Positions 45,701 through 54,213 of a stretch of DNA of 64,000 bases are shown here, in pieces. The DNA lies in contig CM049986.1 in NCBI GenBank assembly GCA_016630955.3, positions 1,612,001 through 1,676,000 of the forward strand, in the 5' to 3' direction. Source of the stretch: Didymella arachidicola. Lineage: Eukaryota; Ascomycota; Dothideomycetes; Pleosporales; Didymellaceae. Both the position numbers and the translations under genes were made by a program. The notes beneath the pieces are model-generated. The model saw only the letters and a list, made by a program, of their open reading frames with translations. It did not search any database and was not told the DNA's origin. The number at the start of each line of letters is the position of its first letter. Position 1 is the stretch's first letter.

Positions 45701-47518
45701 GAGCTGTACAAGATCAACGACTATTCGATAGAAAGGCCTTGTCGCATGATCATCTGACGCGCGTCTGCTGACCTGAGCTGCCGATTTTGATTGTATACAG
45801 GTCTCACACTCGTGCATCCTTGGAGCTCTGGCGTCTTTGTCAAGAGTTATACCCTGTACATTCCTACTCAGATGGTCAATCACGTCCTTGCCAGCGTGTG
45901 CAAACATCTCATGAGCTTCGACATGGGATGTGTGAATTGGACGTCGATCTTCTCGCGATGGCTTGTACGCTCGCCGTACTGTCGCCGCGAAGCTGCTCAG
46001 AGCTAGGCGATCATTTTCTTCAGCGTCGACAATCCAATGCCCATTTGCGTATTTAAGCGAACAGATGACGTTTGATGGATGCTTCTGATACATTGCATCT
46101 CTCCCTGAGTCGAACTGCACGTCTATCTCTCGGCATCGTGAGAGGCTTACAACGTTTGTAAGGAAGCCTTCTACAAGTGCGACGTTAGACAATTGAATCT
46201 TGCCTATACCGTTCGGCCGGTTAACGCTGAACGTCACCTCTCCCCAGGCCTGTATCGCCAAGGTTGAGTCTCCTGCTAAGACCATCTCATGAGGTCTTGC
46301 CTTCCGTGTCTCTTGCCAGCCAAATCTCGTCGAGTTGCATACGTGAATATTCGAGCCTGGGTCGAGTATCCATCGATTACGTATCGCTGGCAAAGCCTTC
46401 TGCTGTACCTGTGCGACAGAGAAGCTGTTGTAGGTGACAAAGCTTGCGCTGCTCTTCCCACCATCAAGTGTGAGCGTCTCATCTGTGCCTTTTACTCTCT
46501 TGCCGTGCCGAGCTAGGAGCTTATTGATTCTCTTAACTTGCTCTGGATCCTTCAAGGCTGCTGCTACTCGGTCTTGCACAGCTTTAGCCGGTTGAAAGTC
46601 CTCGGGTCTCTTCGGATGATCTGGAAACAGGTACCAGCACTCTCTATACCAGTGCTTGCTCCCGCAGATACATTCTGGCTTGTATGGAGCTGATCTCGAT
46701 GATCTCTGCTCCTTCTGATGCTGTTCTGACTTGGCTGATACACCTAATGACGCAAACGTACCAAGTGATGCCGCAGTAGGTCCGATTCTTCGGTAATAGA
46801 TTCTGAACTGAGCGATGTAGTCTGCCACCGGTTGAACTTCATTCGTCTTGCCTGCTGTCTCTTTCATGATTAAATCATGATGCGATGATCCTGCCCATTC
46901 TGGCGCGATCGTCCTGATAGCTGACAGGAAATCCTCCTGAGCTCGACAGCCCGTTGTTTCAGGAAGGTCTACTTCCCTGCACTGATTCGTAATGTGAATC
47001 CAGTCGTCGAGCCACTGCTCGAGATCGCGACTCTGAGGGCCTTCCTGCAGAGATCGATACTTGACGATTAGCTCTCTGGTTCGTGTAGCAGTTGTCGGCG
47101 CGAACTGCTTCTTGAGAGCGATCAGTCGATCGTACACCTCATCTTTTCCGTTGATGAGGTAAAGGTGACGAGCAGCAATCGTACGGCTGATATCCAAAAG
47201 AAGTTCGCCTTCCTTCTGCTTTTTCTTCGCGTACTCTGCTCTTTCATATCTCCAGTCGTGGAGGAGATCACTGTACACTGCCTGCTGGCCTGCGTCCAGC
47301 TGGGCAATCGCTGTCGCTCCAGCTCTGACATCGCTGGGCAGTGGTTTGATAGGTTCTTCGAGCTTCGGTAGCTCGCTCTGTGGTTTCGAGATGTCATGGT
47401 ACTTCCAAATAGCATCTACGACGGCTTTCTCTCGTCGTAGCTGGAACCATGACTCCCAATCGACTGGTTTATCCAGTATAACGGTCACTCGTGTGACTCC
47501 AGCGTCGTTGTACGACAT
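42728..47518 (-). CDS. Gag-Pol polyprotein of the copia element
   Basis: One uninterrupted frame of 1,596 residues. Residues 1 to ~270 are Gag-like and helical. A compact zinc knuckle lies at about 283-295 (CICGSKHWYREC, spacing C-x-C-x3-H-x4-C). The protease motif is near residue 385 (WILDPGSNIH, a variant of D-S/T-G). The integrase zinc finger is at about 533-570 (HEMFAHAG then CETC), with the catalytic acidic residues near 599 (VVDLVQ), 666 (KVDGDRG) and ~700. Reverse transcriptase starts near 1,100 (WVFTYKFDEDGYLYKFKAR) and has the YVDD active site near 1,243. RNase H motifs run from about 1,433 (YGASDAAFAD) through TEAELLSLS and WCDNQQT to LTKIL near 1,562. No frameshift separates Gag from Pol, so their ratio must be set another way. 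Confidence 0.96.
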   Translation of the reverse strand: MSYNDAGVTRVTVILDKPVDWESWFQLRREKAVVDAIWKYHDISKPQSELPKLEEPIKPLPSDVRAGATAIAQLDAGQQAVYSDLLHDWRYERAEYAKKKQKEGELLLDISRTIAARHLYLINGKDEVYDRLIALKKQFAPTTATRTRELIVKYRSLQEGPQSRDLEQWLDDWIHITNQCREVDLPETTGCRAQEDFLSAIRTIAPEWAGSSHHDLIMKETAGKTNEVQPVADYIAQFRIYYRRIGPTAASLGTFASLGVSAKSEQHQKEQRSSRSAPYKPECICGSKHWYRECWYLFPDHPKRPEDFQPAKAVQDRVAAALKDPEQVKRINKLLARHGKRVKGTDETLTLDGGKSSASFVTYNSFSVAQVQQKALPAIRNRWILDPGSNIHVCNSTRFGWQETRKARPHEMVLAGDSTLAIQAWGEVTFSVNRPNGIGKIQLSNVALVEGFLTNVVSLSRCREIDVQFDSGRDAMYQKHPSNVICSLKYANGHWIVDAEENDRLALSSFAATVRRAYKPSREDRRPIHTSHVEAHEMFAHAGKDVIDHLSRNVQGITLDKDARAPRMHECETCIQSKSAAQVSRRASDDHATRPFYRIVVDLVQLIPTGETCYNGDRYLLHAVCEYSKWHEAVTLANKSLPVVIAALKALLHKIERQYGYTVIVLKVDGDRGYGLELYRIARQAGLKIELRAPDTPEQLGAAEQAGNIIITKARSLRIKAGLPKSLSNELAITATKITNVTPTRSIDWKTPYELVHGKQPSVAHFSQIGCKAYTLNKKLKKADKLESRTFVGYLVGYDSSNIFRIWLPKKNQVIRVRDVIFQRSSLYNDHEKAEKEDIMQEEIEILNILHTAEAEADQEVVTELQQRQQLSKDQSFLPTPEPSDRGTVPPQEWTGNDRDLDRASEPAEQISVEDQQGAEDQDTGEQIQDQLLDEPQTHHEDDRSTAKSSGDGPLRPAVTSKRDRPRKQPSTWAKGWSNTEDYVPDRRQNNAPKMADPSIVSSNIITGKRTRKPPDHALATYYRAFAVAMNPTAPSKLTGEMPKLRLHRDQLPDPPKRWKDLNNHPFGAEFAQAARAELDSCWAKDCFNQTEATAATADAEVLPLMWVFTYKFDEDGYLYKFKARICVRGDMQEAWGDTYAATLAIKVFRALIALAAAFDLQMFQFDAMNAFLNARLPRKMYCRTPEGFTDELGELLELQRALYGLKEAPLLWYQELSSTLKKLSLEPVPGVPCLYTNDHLIVFFYVDDIVVLVHPLNRGYYQTFKQQLLTTYEIRELGELKWFLGIRVIREELSRSIYLTQDSFINKIAAKFDLKSSVRCPDVPLRDNALLPSTEEPSAARTQRYQRLVGSLAYISTSTRPDVARAHSVLARHLQNPGQKHMYAACHVWRYLIGTKHLAIRASADKQQGITSITMLSQQEHEHEPLFYGASDAAFADEPETRRSSQGYIFKLYGLPVDWKATVQRSVTKSTTEAELLSLSTAGSEMEWWQRFFKAIQFDPELTPALWCDNQQTVLIATKTADKLQTKLKHVDVHHQWVRQEVAEGRLQVDWKATAEMPADGLTKILSRQRHANFVRQLGLSDLSSKLRDRSDSGL

Positions 47519-47731
47519 CGTGATCTTCGTGATTAATCACCAAACTGATCTCTGTACAGAGCAGCAGTTCTGGTCCGTTAGCGACACCACCTGATGGCTG
47601 TCGACTAGAAAGGTCTTTGACGCTGATCAGCTGTCAGTAGACAAAACGAGGTAGAAGTGAACGTAGTCGTTGTCAGTTACACGTCTAGAGCTGTTTTAGT
47701 GCTGAGTAGCGCAGTCTAAGAGGTGCAAACC

Positions 47732-47742
47732 GGGCTCATAAC
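47732..47742 (-). other. Primer-binding site (initiator tRNA-Met, anticodon arm)
   Basis: Immediately inside the 5' LTR the plus strand reads GGGCTCATAAC, the same as the anticodon stem and loop of eukaryotic initiator tRNA-Met. The element's RNA therefore carries its complement, as in Drosophila copia, which primes from a cut half tRNA rather than the tRNA's 3' end. Support is 11 matching bases plus position. Confidence 0.75.
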
Positions 47743-47864
47743 TGTGTGCGGGCAGAGGCCAGGCGTAGAAAAGAGGGACTAGGTTGTTTTCTATCTAATG
47801 AGGGGAAGAGGGAATATACACCCTACAGATGATTATGTAACAGAGCACGTGATGCTGGCTAACA
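47743..47864 (-). repeat. 5' LTR of the copia element
   Basis: 122 bp with TG...CA ends. It should contain the element's promoter and is followed by the primer site and a 224-bp leader before the ATG at 47518. Confidence 0.95.
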
Positions 47865-47869
47865 TAGCC
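47865..47869. repeat. Target-site duplication, right copy
   Basis: TAGCC, matching 42505-42509 on the other side of the element. Confidence 0.9.
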
Positions 47870-47975
47870 AATCCAGTCTTCCTTATTGAGTCTGTAAAAG
47901 CATGTGCTCTTCTGAAGTTGTTTGAATATTTTCTGTACCTGATAGATTCGTACCTGGTATTTGGTAATTACAATA

Positions 47976-49225
47976 TCATCGTATGACCGGCGAAACTGCT
48001 GATGACCTTTGAGAGCCCACAACATCTTGATTGTGTATCTGATCGCTAGCATTTGTCCCGCTAGTATTGCCTGTGGGCGCTTCCCAGCCTCTCCAACCAC
48101 TTTCAAGCTCGGCTGGATCAGACCCTGCAGCGACATGCCTATATGTCTCTTGCTTCGATGGGTTTTGGTATTCCTGCGGTGAACTGTAGAACTCTTGTGG
48201 CGGACTGTGATATTCCTGCGGTGGACTTTGATATGCTGGTGACGGGCTTGGGTATCCTTGCACACTTGTCATCTCGCTGTGTCTTTTACCGTCGTTGAGT
48301 GTTCCAGCCTGCTGGATTTCAGGTATCACATCCTGTTGAGAGCCCTGAGGGACATCGCGCTTTTTCCTGCGGCGCCGTAAGACCAGAAAGACGATGGTTG
48401 CGATTGCGAGTAACCCCGCCGCAGCAGCTCCGACACCAATACCAGCTTTCGCGCCAGTGGAAAGTCCAGCAGGCGCTGAAGCGGCCGAGGGTGTAACCGA
48501 GGGCGTAGAGATAGATGAAGTCGGTGTCGATGTAACGGGACCGCCCGCCCACCGGGCTAGATCGGTCTTTTGCCATGCGATCTGAATGGTTGGCGCGTAG
48601 AGCTCGTCTGCCCAAAATCTGTAGATGCTGCTTCCCTGAAGGTATGTAACGCTTGACTCAGCAGCTTTCCAACATTCAGCTGCACCCGTGTAATCGAAGT
48701 CATAAGTGGCATAGTTGCTTTCGAGTTGTCAGTAGTGCTCAGTGAAAACGAGTCCTTGCGAGCAAGGCTGACTTACACTGGACAGCAGATTGCGCGAGTT
48801 ATGTCAGTATTTGTCTTGTCAATCGAACTACTTGCTGTTATGTAGCTCTCCGGGCATCGACCAGGTGAATAGACGTAGCTTTGTTCCGAGACACTGTACC
48901 CTGTAGTCGACGCGATGACAGCTTCATAAAAGCAGGTCGTTGTTGGGAAGCTTCGCGGAAAACACGAAGGGTCGCGACCTTTGACTACATAATTGGACAC
49001 ATATGTCGTCGTGTAAGTGACATATCCCTGTGACCCACTGACACTGAACACAGAGCTGTCGGTGTACTTGTCTATAGTATCAAAGCCGTATGGAGACTGT
49101 TTGTAAGTGGCATCCAGACATGACGCTGGCGGAGAGAAGATGGTGTCGGCAAGGTCTGAAAGAGTTCGAGTTGTAGTAGCCGCAGGCGGGCACAAGGAAG
49201 AGGTCGAGAAGGGCCTTGTGCTCAT
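47976..49225 (-). CDS. Ser/Thr-rich single-pass membrane protein with long cytosolic tail
   Basis: Two exons (49225-48777, 48717-47976) with a 59-bp intron (GTAAGT, CTGAC branch, AAG acceptor) encode 396 residues. The N-terminal ~240 residues form a Cys/Thr/Ser/Tyr-rich ectodomain (IFSPPASCLDATY, PSCFPRSFPTTTCFYEAVIA, CPESYITASSS). A Ser/Thr/Pro stalk leads to a membrane helix (AGIGVGAAAAGLLAIATIVF) stopped by LRRRKKR. The tail is Pro/Gln/Ser-rich with repeated SPPQEY/SSPQEY units. This is a common fungal surface-protein layout, often called WSC- or Mid2-like although no WSC cysteine domain is seen. I assign no function. No ordinary signal peptide is visible at the chosen start, so the start may be incomplete. 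The copia element ends 111 bp past its stop codon, likely in the 3' untranslated region. Confidence 0.8.
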
Positions 49226-50681
49226 CGTTAGCGACCTCGGGATCCGAGGGTGAAAATGTTCTGAGACCTCAGTGAGCAGCCTGATCAGCTCGACGGCTCA
49301 TCTTAAAGGCACCTCAGGGAAGTAGGCCCTCCGCCAGTTGTTCATAGTGGGTGGTCGTGCATGATGGGCTGACGCCACTTGGAATTGTGCCCAATAGCAC
49401 ACACCCTTGAGCAAAGATACACATTATTGACAGCCACTCAACCTAAAAGCAGGGGCCGCGCAGACTCAGCTCGTCAATCGCATCTCTATTCCCGCGCCGT
49501 CGCTACGATAATGTAATGCGGAGGTCTGTTGTCAGTAGACTTCACCCACAGAAGAGACTGTAGGAAAGATTGCCTGTAGCGCTGTACAAGTCAGGACTAT
49601 GGATGATAAAACTCGCACGGGCGGGTTGCGAGATCGATCATAGATGAGATTGTAAAGTCTGGGCTACAGTTTTGGCCCCCACACCTTTTGGGCGATCGGC
49701 GAAGGCTATCGCGTGTCCGGTTGACGCATGTCAGCCTCGTGCGCCACAACGAATACGAAAAGCACCAATTCACGATTCCGAAAAAGCTATCGACGATGCG
49801 GGGAAGCTATCAAAGGAGAGTCTTCTGCGTAGGCCACGGGACCTCTCCCGCTGGTCATTGCATCGCTGAGGGCAAAAAAACCGCCCATTCTCCCTACAGA
49901 CCTCTGTCAAGCCTTGTCAGGGAAGGTCAGGCACAGCAATCGCTCTAAATCGCATCTAGTGTACATTGTTTATTCTTTGGCAACAGCTGACTTCTGCATT
50001 TACCCTATCCACTGAACGTCAATGCCTGGCAATCATACCGGTAAGTGTCTACTGCATGCTGCCCCTGCATTCATGCCTCGATATTATTCCTCCAGCATTT
50101 GCATATTCTCTGCCAAGTAGGTCAAATGCTTCTCAGCCAGTCCAGCCACAGTCAACTTGGGCACGTGGGCGCTGCTGAGTAACTTCTTTCGGTCGCTCTC
50201 GCACTTATCGTTCAAGTAGGTGTCCTTCGTCATGAAGTTTTTTTGACTTCATGCCTTCGCTCGGCAGCTCGATCTTATTCACTGGCGTACCGCCGTCTTG
50301 GCGGAGTATGTTTCACCTCGATTTCTTCGCCAGAATAGGGAGTGATACAAACGTACTTCGGATACGATCCACCTATCACCCCTCGATGACACTTGATAAG
50401 GGGGTTTATGCTGTACGTTTCTGAAAGATCTACACGGACTTTGTATGTACGGTATCAGGCTGTTTTTTCCGCTCGTGATCAGTCGTCTGCTGCAAGACTC
50501 TATCGGCTATTGTCTCGACATGGGGACCTGCACTTTCACCGGAAGCGATGGCGTGACGAACAGGAGGGCAAATTTCCTGCAGCTGACAGCTGTCGATGGA
50601 GAAAGCGTAAATTTAGTAGCGATGGTCTTTGACTTTGCGATCATCCTAGAACCTTTCATTACTTGCTCCGTATCGTAGAAT
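49226..50681. other. Gene-poor stretch
   Basis: About 1.46 kb with only short, unconvincing frames. A palindrome at 50231-50253 has 8-base arms (CATGAAGT/ACTTCATG) and a T-rich 7-nt loop. No gene was recognised. Confidence 0.5.
50231..50253. repeat. Short perfect hairpin
   Basis: CATGAAGT and ACTTCATG are exact inverted repeats around a TTTTTTG loop. It may be chance or part of a 3'-end signal. Confidence 0.6.
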
Positions 50682-51619
50682 TTACAACATGCCACGATCA
50701 CGCTGCTCTTCTCTCTCTTGCCATACTGTCTTGCCTGAGCAAGAGCATACCGTCTTATCGTCTGTCAAGCAAGTCAATACAAGCCATCTCGAACCCAGTT
50801 CAAGGTTACTCACTGTCCCATACGCCGGCACTACGCGCAATGACGCCGACTAAAGTGTCTGGGTCGTTCTTGTCGAACTGAAGTATTGTTAGCATTTTCC
50901 CACAGGTCGGACATGACTTCTGTTTACCTTGCCATCTTGTTGCCTTGCAACGACAATGCTTCTCCCGATCATTTCCCAGATCTGGATGGGCCTATCTAGG
51001 AAGACAGAGCCGACGCCACCCTTCCCCACCTCGACGGTACCGAAGACGCCTCGGCACGGCTTGCCCTCCTTTTTGGCCTTCAGGGCTTCCCATATACCGC
51101 CAGTCGATTCGGGCCCCTCTGAAATATCACCAGCTTCACGAACAGTGGCATGGTATGTTCCGGGGGAAAGTCCACGAATGCTCAAGTCGACAATGGTCAT
51201 GCTAGGCGCGACCTCGACCATGCGGACAAGCCCGCGTACCTTGTTCTCAACATGAGAAGCATGCGACTCTAGAATACAAACTGCGGCACCTGGATCTGAT
51301 TAAAAAACGATGCACTACTCACCGGGATGTGCTCTTACTGTTTGACTTTCCAGACCCACGGAGAATAGCATCTCGCCCGCTCGCTTGCAGCGCATCAACA
51401 ATTGCCGATGGCGCTGCAGTACCCTCGATTGAGACAAGTTGTTCCTTGAGATTGGCGGTGATCTTATTGATACCTGCGTCAAGTCAGGCGAATGACGTGC
51501 AGTGGTCTTGACCGTGCGCTCGTACCACTCAAGCTACTGAGAGACCCTTCGATGTCTTTGATGCAAGCCTCGCAGGTCATAGGCACTGCAAATGTGGTTT
51601 CAAACGCCGGTACAGTCAT
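50682..51619 (-). CDS. CCS1: Copper chaperone for Cu/Zn superoxide dismutase
   Basis: Five exons (51619-51526, 51473-51339, 51289-50928, 50877-50814, 50761-50682) join in frame to 244 residues, close to yeast Ccs1 (249). Domain 1 is Atx1-like with MTCEAC (M-x-C-x2-C) near residue 14. Domain 2 is the SOD-like middle (TIVDLSIRGLSPGTYHATVREAGDIS, FLDRPIQIWEMIGRS, VVARQQDGKFDKNDPDTLVG). The C-terminal CSCSGKTVW carries the CxC motif that hands copper to Sod1 and forms the activating disulfide. Introns are 52, 49, 50 and 52 bp. It is divergent from MRPL23 with 331 bp between start codons. The frame is open upstream of the start, but the ATG at 51619 gives the standard N-terminus. Confidence 0.95.
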
Positions 51620-51950
51620 CGTGAATGTTCCCTTCTGTGATGTTGGAGGAATACTCAACTTGCGTGATCGATGCGTTTCCGTCTCCACGTTCGCTTTGAA
51701 ATGCAAGGCGTCTTCGGCCCGCACCATCTGGAACGTCCGACCTGCGTGATCTGATAACAGGATACGCTAACCGAAACGGGATCTTGAACTTTTGATGCCA
51801 AGCATCGCAGTAGATCGAACTTCACGAATACCCCGGCAAACAGCATCGCCCGCATCCACTCCTTCAGCGCCAATTGACTGTGAAAGGGGCAGCTACTCGC
51901 TTGTAAATCCGCCCAAAGAAAGGATCGCTCGGTCGCAGGCCTTCAAAAAC
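51620..51950. promoter_or_regulatory. Divergent intergenic region CCS1/MRPL23
   Basis: The 331 bp between two divergent start codons must contain both promoters. No copper- or oxidative-stress-response motif could be confirmed by eye. Confidence 0.35.
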
Positions 51951-52575
51951 ATGTCTCAAGTAGTGGGCAAGGTACGTCCAATTCAGCGGACATCCGCACC
52001 AGTACAGGGCATGCGGAAGGCCCTGCTCTGCGACTCCTGCATATGTGATGTTGTAGTACTAAGCCGATGCATAGACGCGCCTTGCGTATGCCCGCTCATG
52101 GCACCTCGTCGATATCGGCTCCGACCCACGAGCTCTTGGGCGCGTCGCCTCCTCAATCGCTTTGACACTGATGGGCAAGCACAAGCCAATCTTCGACCCT
52201 TCGACCGACTGCGGCGACTACGTAGTAGCCATTGATTGCACAAACCTCCACACAACCGGCAAGAAGCGCTTCCAGAAACTCTACCGCACACACACATCAC
52301 GTCCCGGCTCGCTGAAGGAGATCAACATGGACCGCATGATGGCGAAGTGGGGAGGCGGCGAGGTTTTAAGGAAGGCGGTCAGTGGTATGCTGCCGAAGAA
52401 CAGGCTTAGGAAAGAAAGGCTGGCGAGATTGAAGACGTTCGAGGGGACGGCGCACCCATACGGGCAGAACTTGCTGAAGGTGGGAAATGGCGGAGGACAG
52501 AGCATCGCAGAGCTGCCGGAGATCAAGAAGGCATTTGAGGGTGCAACACAGGCGACGCAGGCACCTGCGTCGTAA
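51951..52575 (+). CDS. MRPL23: Mitochondrial large-subunit ribosomal protein uL13m
   Basis: Two exons (51951-51971, 52075-52575) with a 103-bp intron encode 173 residues. Exon 1 encodes only MSQVVGK, matching the start of yeast Mrpl23. Exon 2 continues TRLAYARSWHLVDIGSDPRALGRVASSIA, then the uL13 signature LTLMGKHKPIFDPSTDCGDYVV and the downstream MPKNRLRKERLARLKTFEG-like basic region (here MLPKNRLRKERLARLKTFEG). It has the bacterial L13 fold and binds 23S-type rRNA in the mitochondrial large subunit. It needs no classical cleavable leader. The C-terminal ~25 residues are a low-complexity extension. Confidence 0.95.
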
Positions 52576-52921
52576 AGAATTGAACGGTTGGGTGTAAGAT
52601 GATAGTCACGGACGTGGTTCGTCTGTAAGATCTGTGTATACCAGGAGCAGCATCCCTGTACACGGCGTTGGCTGTTGGTTGGATTTATTGTAGCATATAC
52701 CAAGACATGTTTTCCAACGATGTGCTGGCTTGATAGTGAGGGATTTGCTCTCGGGCAGGTCCTGCCCTCTCCACCTCCCAAAGACTCAATGTGGCGCTGG
52801 TGACCTTGCAGGTCGATCTGTAGGCGGATTGCACCTGCATGTCTTAATTCATGATCCCATAATTTCCTGGACTTGGTAGTATGGAACGGGATGTTATCTA
52901 TTCGATCTTCTACTCGGACAA
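52576..52921. other. Convergent 3' region
   Basis: The 346 bp between the convergent MRPL23 and dehydrogenase stop codons hold no recognised feature. Confidence 0.4.
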
Positions 52922-53977
52922 CTAGTAATCGTAGAAGCCCTTTCCGCTCTTTTTACCCAGCCACCCTGCATCGACCATCTTCTTGAGCAAAACAGCAGGC
53001 CTGTACTTCGAATCTCCAGTGTCATTGTACAGCACCTGCATGATTGCAAGACATGTATCGATACCAATGAAGTCAGCTAGCTGCAATGGACCCATCGGTA
53101 CATTAGTGCCGTTCTTCATGATGCTGTCGATATCTTCCTTCTTTCCTACGCCAGTTTCCAAGCAGATGATAGCCTCGTTGATGTACGGCATAAGGATGCG
53201 GTTGGCAAGGAAGCCAGGGGAGTCGGCCGATTGCGACGCAATCTTGCCCATCTTTTCGCAGAAGGCAATCGCGGTATCGATGGTGTCCTGCGAAGTCTGG
53301 AGACCTGTGATGATCTCAACGCCCTTTTGAATAGGTACAGGGTTCATGAAATGAGTGCTGATGACACGAGACGAAGCTGACAAGTCGGTGGGATCCTTGC
53401 TTGTGCTTGCGGCAATCTTGGTGATCGAGATAGAGGATGTGTTGGTAGCGAGGATCGCGTGGGATGGGCAGACTTCGGCCAGCTGTGCGAAGATTCTCGC
53501 CTTGAGGTCTGGGATTTCCTGTCACAGTTTAGATTCTGAATACGTCCGCCTGAATACTTTACGTACAGGAACGGCTTCGATAACAAAGTCGACGTCTGAA
53601 AGGTCTTCGATCTTTGTGCTGGTAGTCAGCCGCCCTCGAGCAGCATCTGCATCTTCTTGCGACAGCCTTCCTTTCCCAACATCTTTCGCCAGGAGCTTCT
53701 CAGCAAACTTCAGGCCTTTGTCGATCGAAGCTTGGGAACTGTCAATCAGATTGACTGGCACTTTAGCCTTTTGTGCTGCTACAAGAGCTATTCCAAGACC
53801 CTGCAAATGTCAACTGGATTCATCGACAGCTCATATCACACCTACCATCTGACCAGCTCCAATGACACCGAGCTTCTTGACCTCAGCGGCAGCACCAACG
53901 GGAGGTGTGGAGCTGAAGGCACGGCATTGCTGCCTTGTTGCCACGCGAGCTGCCTGTCTCGAAGCTGCAGAGAACAT
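52922..53977 (-). CDS. Mitochondrial 3-hydroxyacyl-CoA (3-hydroxybutyryl-CoA) dehydrogenase
   Basis: Three exons (53977-53846, 53800-53567, 53518-52922) with 45- and 48-bp introns encode 320 residues, like animal HADH. The N-terminus MFSAASRQAARVATRQQCRA is an amphipathic, Arg-rich mitochondrial leader. The NAD-binding GVIGAGQMGLGIA motif follows, then DVDFVIEAVPEIPDLK, ATNTSSISIT and the catalytic HFMNPVP. The C-terminal domain has SPGFLANRILMPYINEA and the ending GKKSGKGFYDY. The enzyme oxidises 3-hydroxyacyl-CoA to 3-ketoacyl-CoA with NAD, the third step of mitochondrial short-chain beta-oxidation; a role in butanoate metabolism is possible. Assigning the exact chain-length preference is not possible. 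Confidence 0.95.
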
Positions 53978-54213
53978 TCTGTTTACCTAGAAAATCTGTA
54001 ATGAATGCACGAGTGCAAGTTGAACACATGTGAACCGCTACGATTCCACGCCTGCGTTTCGGCTTAAGCGGCTTACCGAGGCTTATGACCTCAGCGGACC
54101 TCCGCATCTCAGCCACGCGTTGGTGGATCAACGCCACACTTTAAGCTTAGCGACGCGTGCGCGAGACGCGTCGAGATCGCGGGACAGCGGACTGCTGGAC
54201 GACAAACACCACA

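Larger units (their letters stand above)
42510..47864 (-). mobile_element. Ty1/copia LTR retrotransposon, full-length
   Basis: A 5,355-bp element reads on the minus strand. Both ends are 122-bp LTRs with TG...CA termini that I could compare base by base and found identical. A 5-bp TAGCC duplication flanks it. The primer site is next to the 5' LTR (right side) and a G-rich polypurine tract next to the 3' LTR (left side). A single open frame of 1,596 codons encodes all proteins. Domain order protease, integrase, reverse transcriptase, RNase H is the copia type; the gypsy type has integrase last. Identical LTRs and an unbroken frame mean very recent insertion and no sign of repeat-induced point mutation in this copy. 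Confidence 0.97.

Noticed and set aside
47732..47742. tRNA-like sequence suggesting a tRNA-Met gene
   Set aside because: Only the anticodon arm is present and its position next to the LTR explains it as a primer site.
50393..50678. Two small overlapping frames as candidate genes
   Set aside because: No protein-like features; they sit just past the CCS1 stop and differ in frame without splice support.
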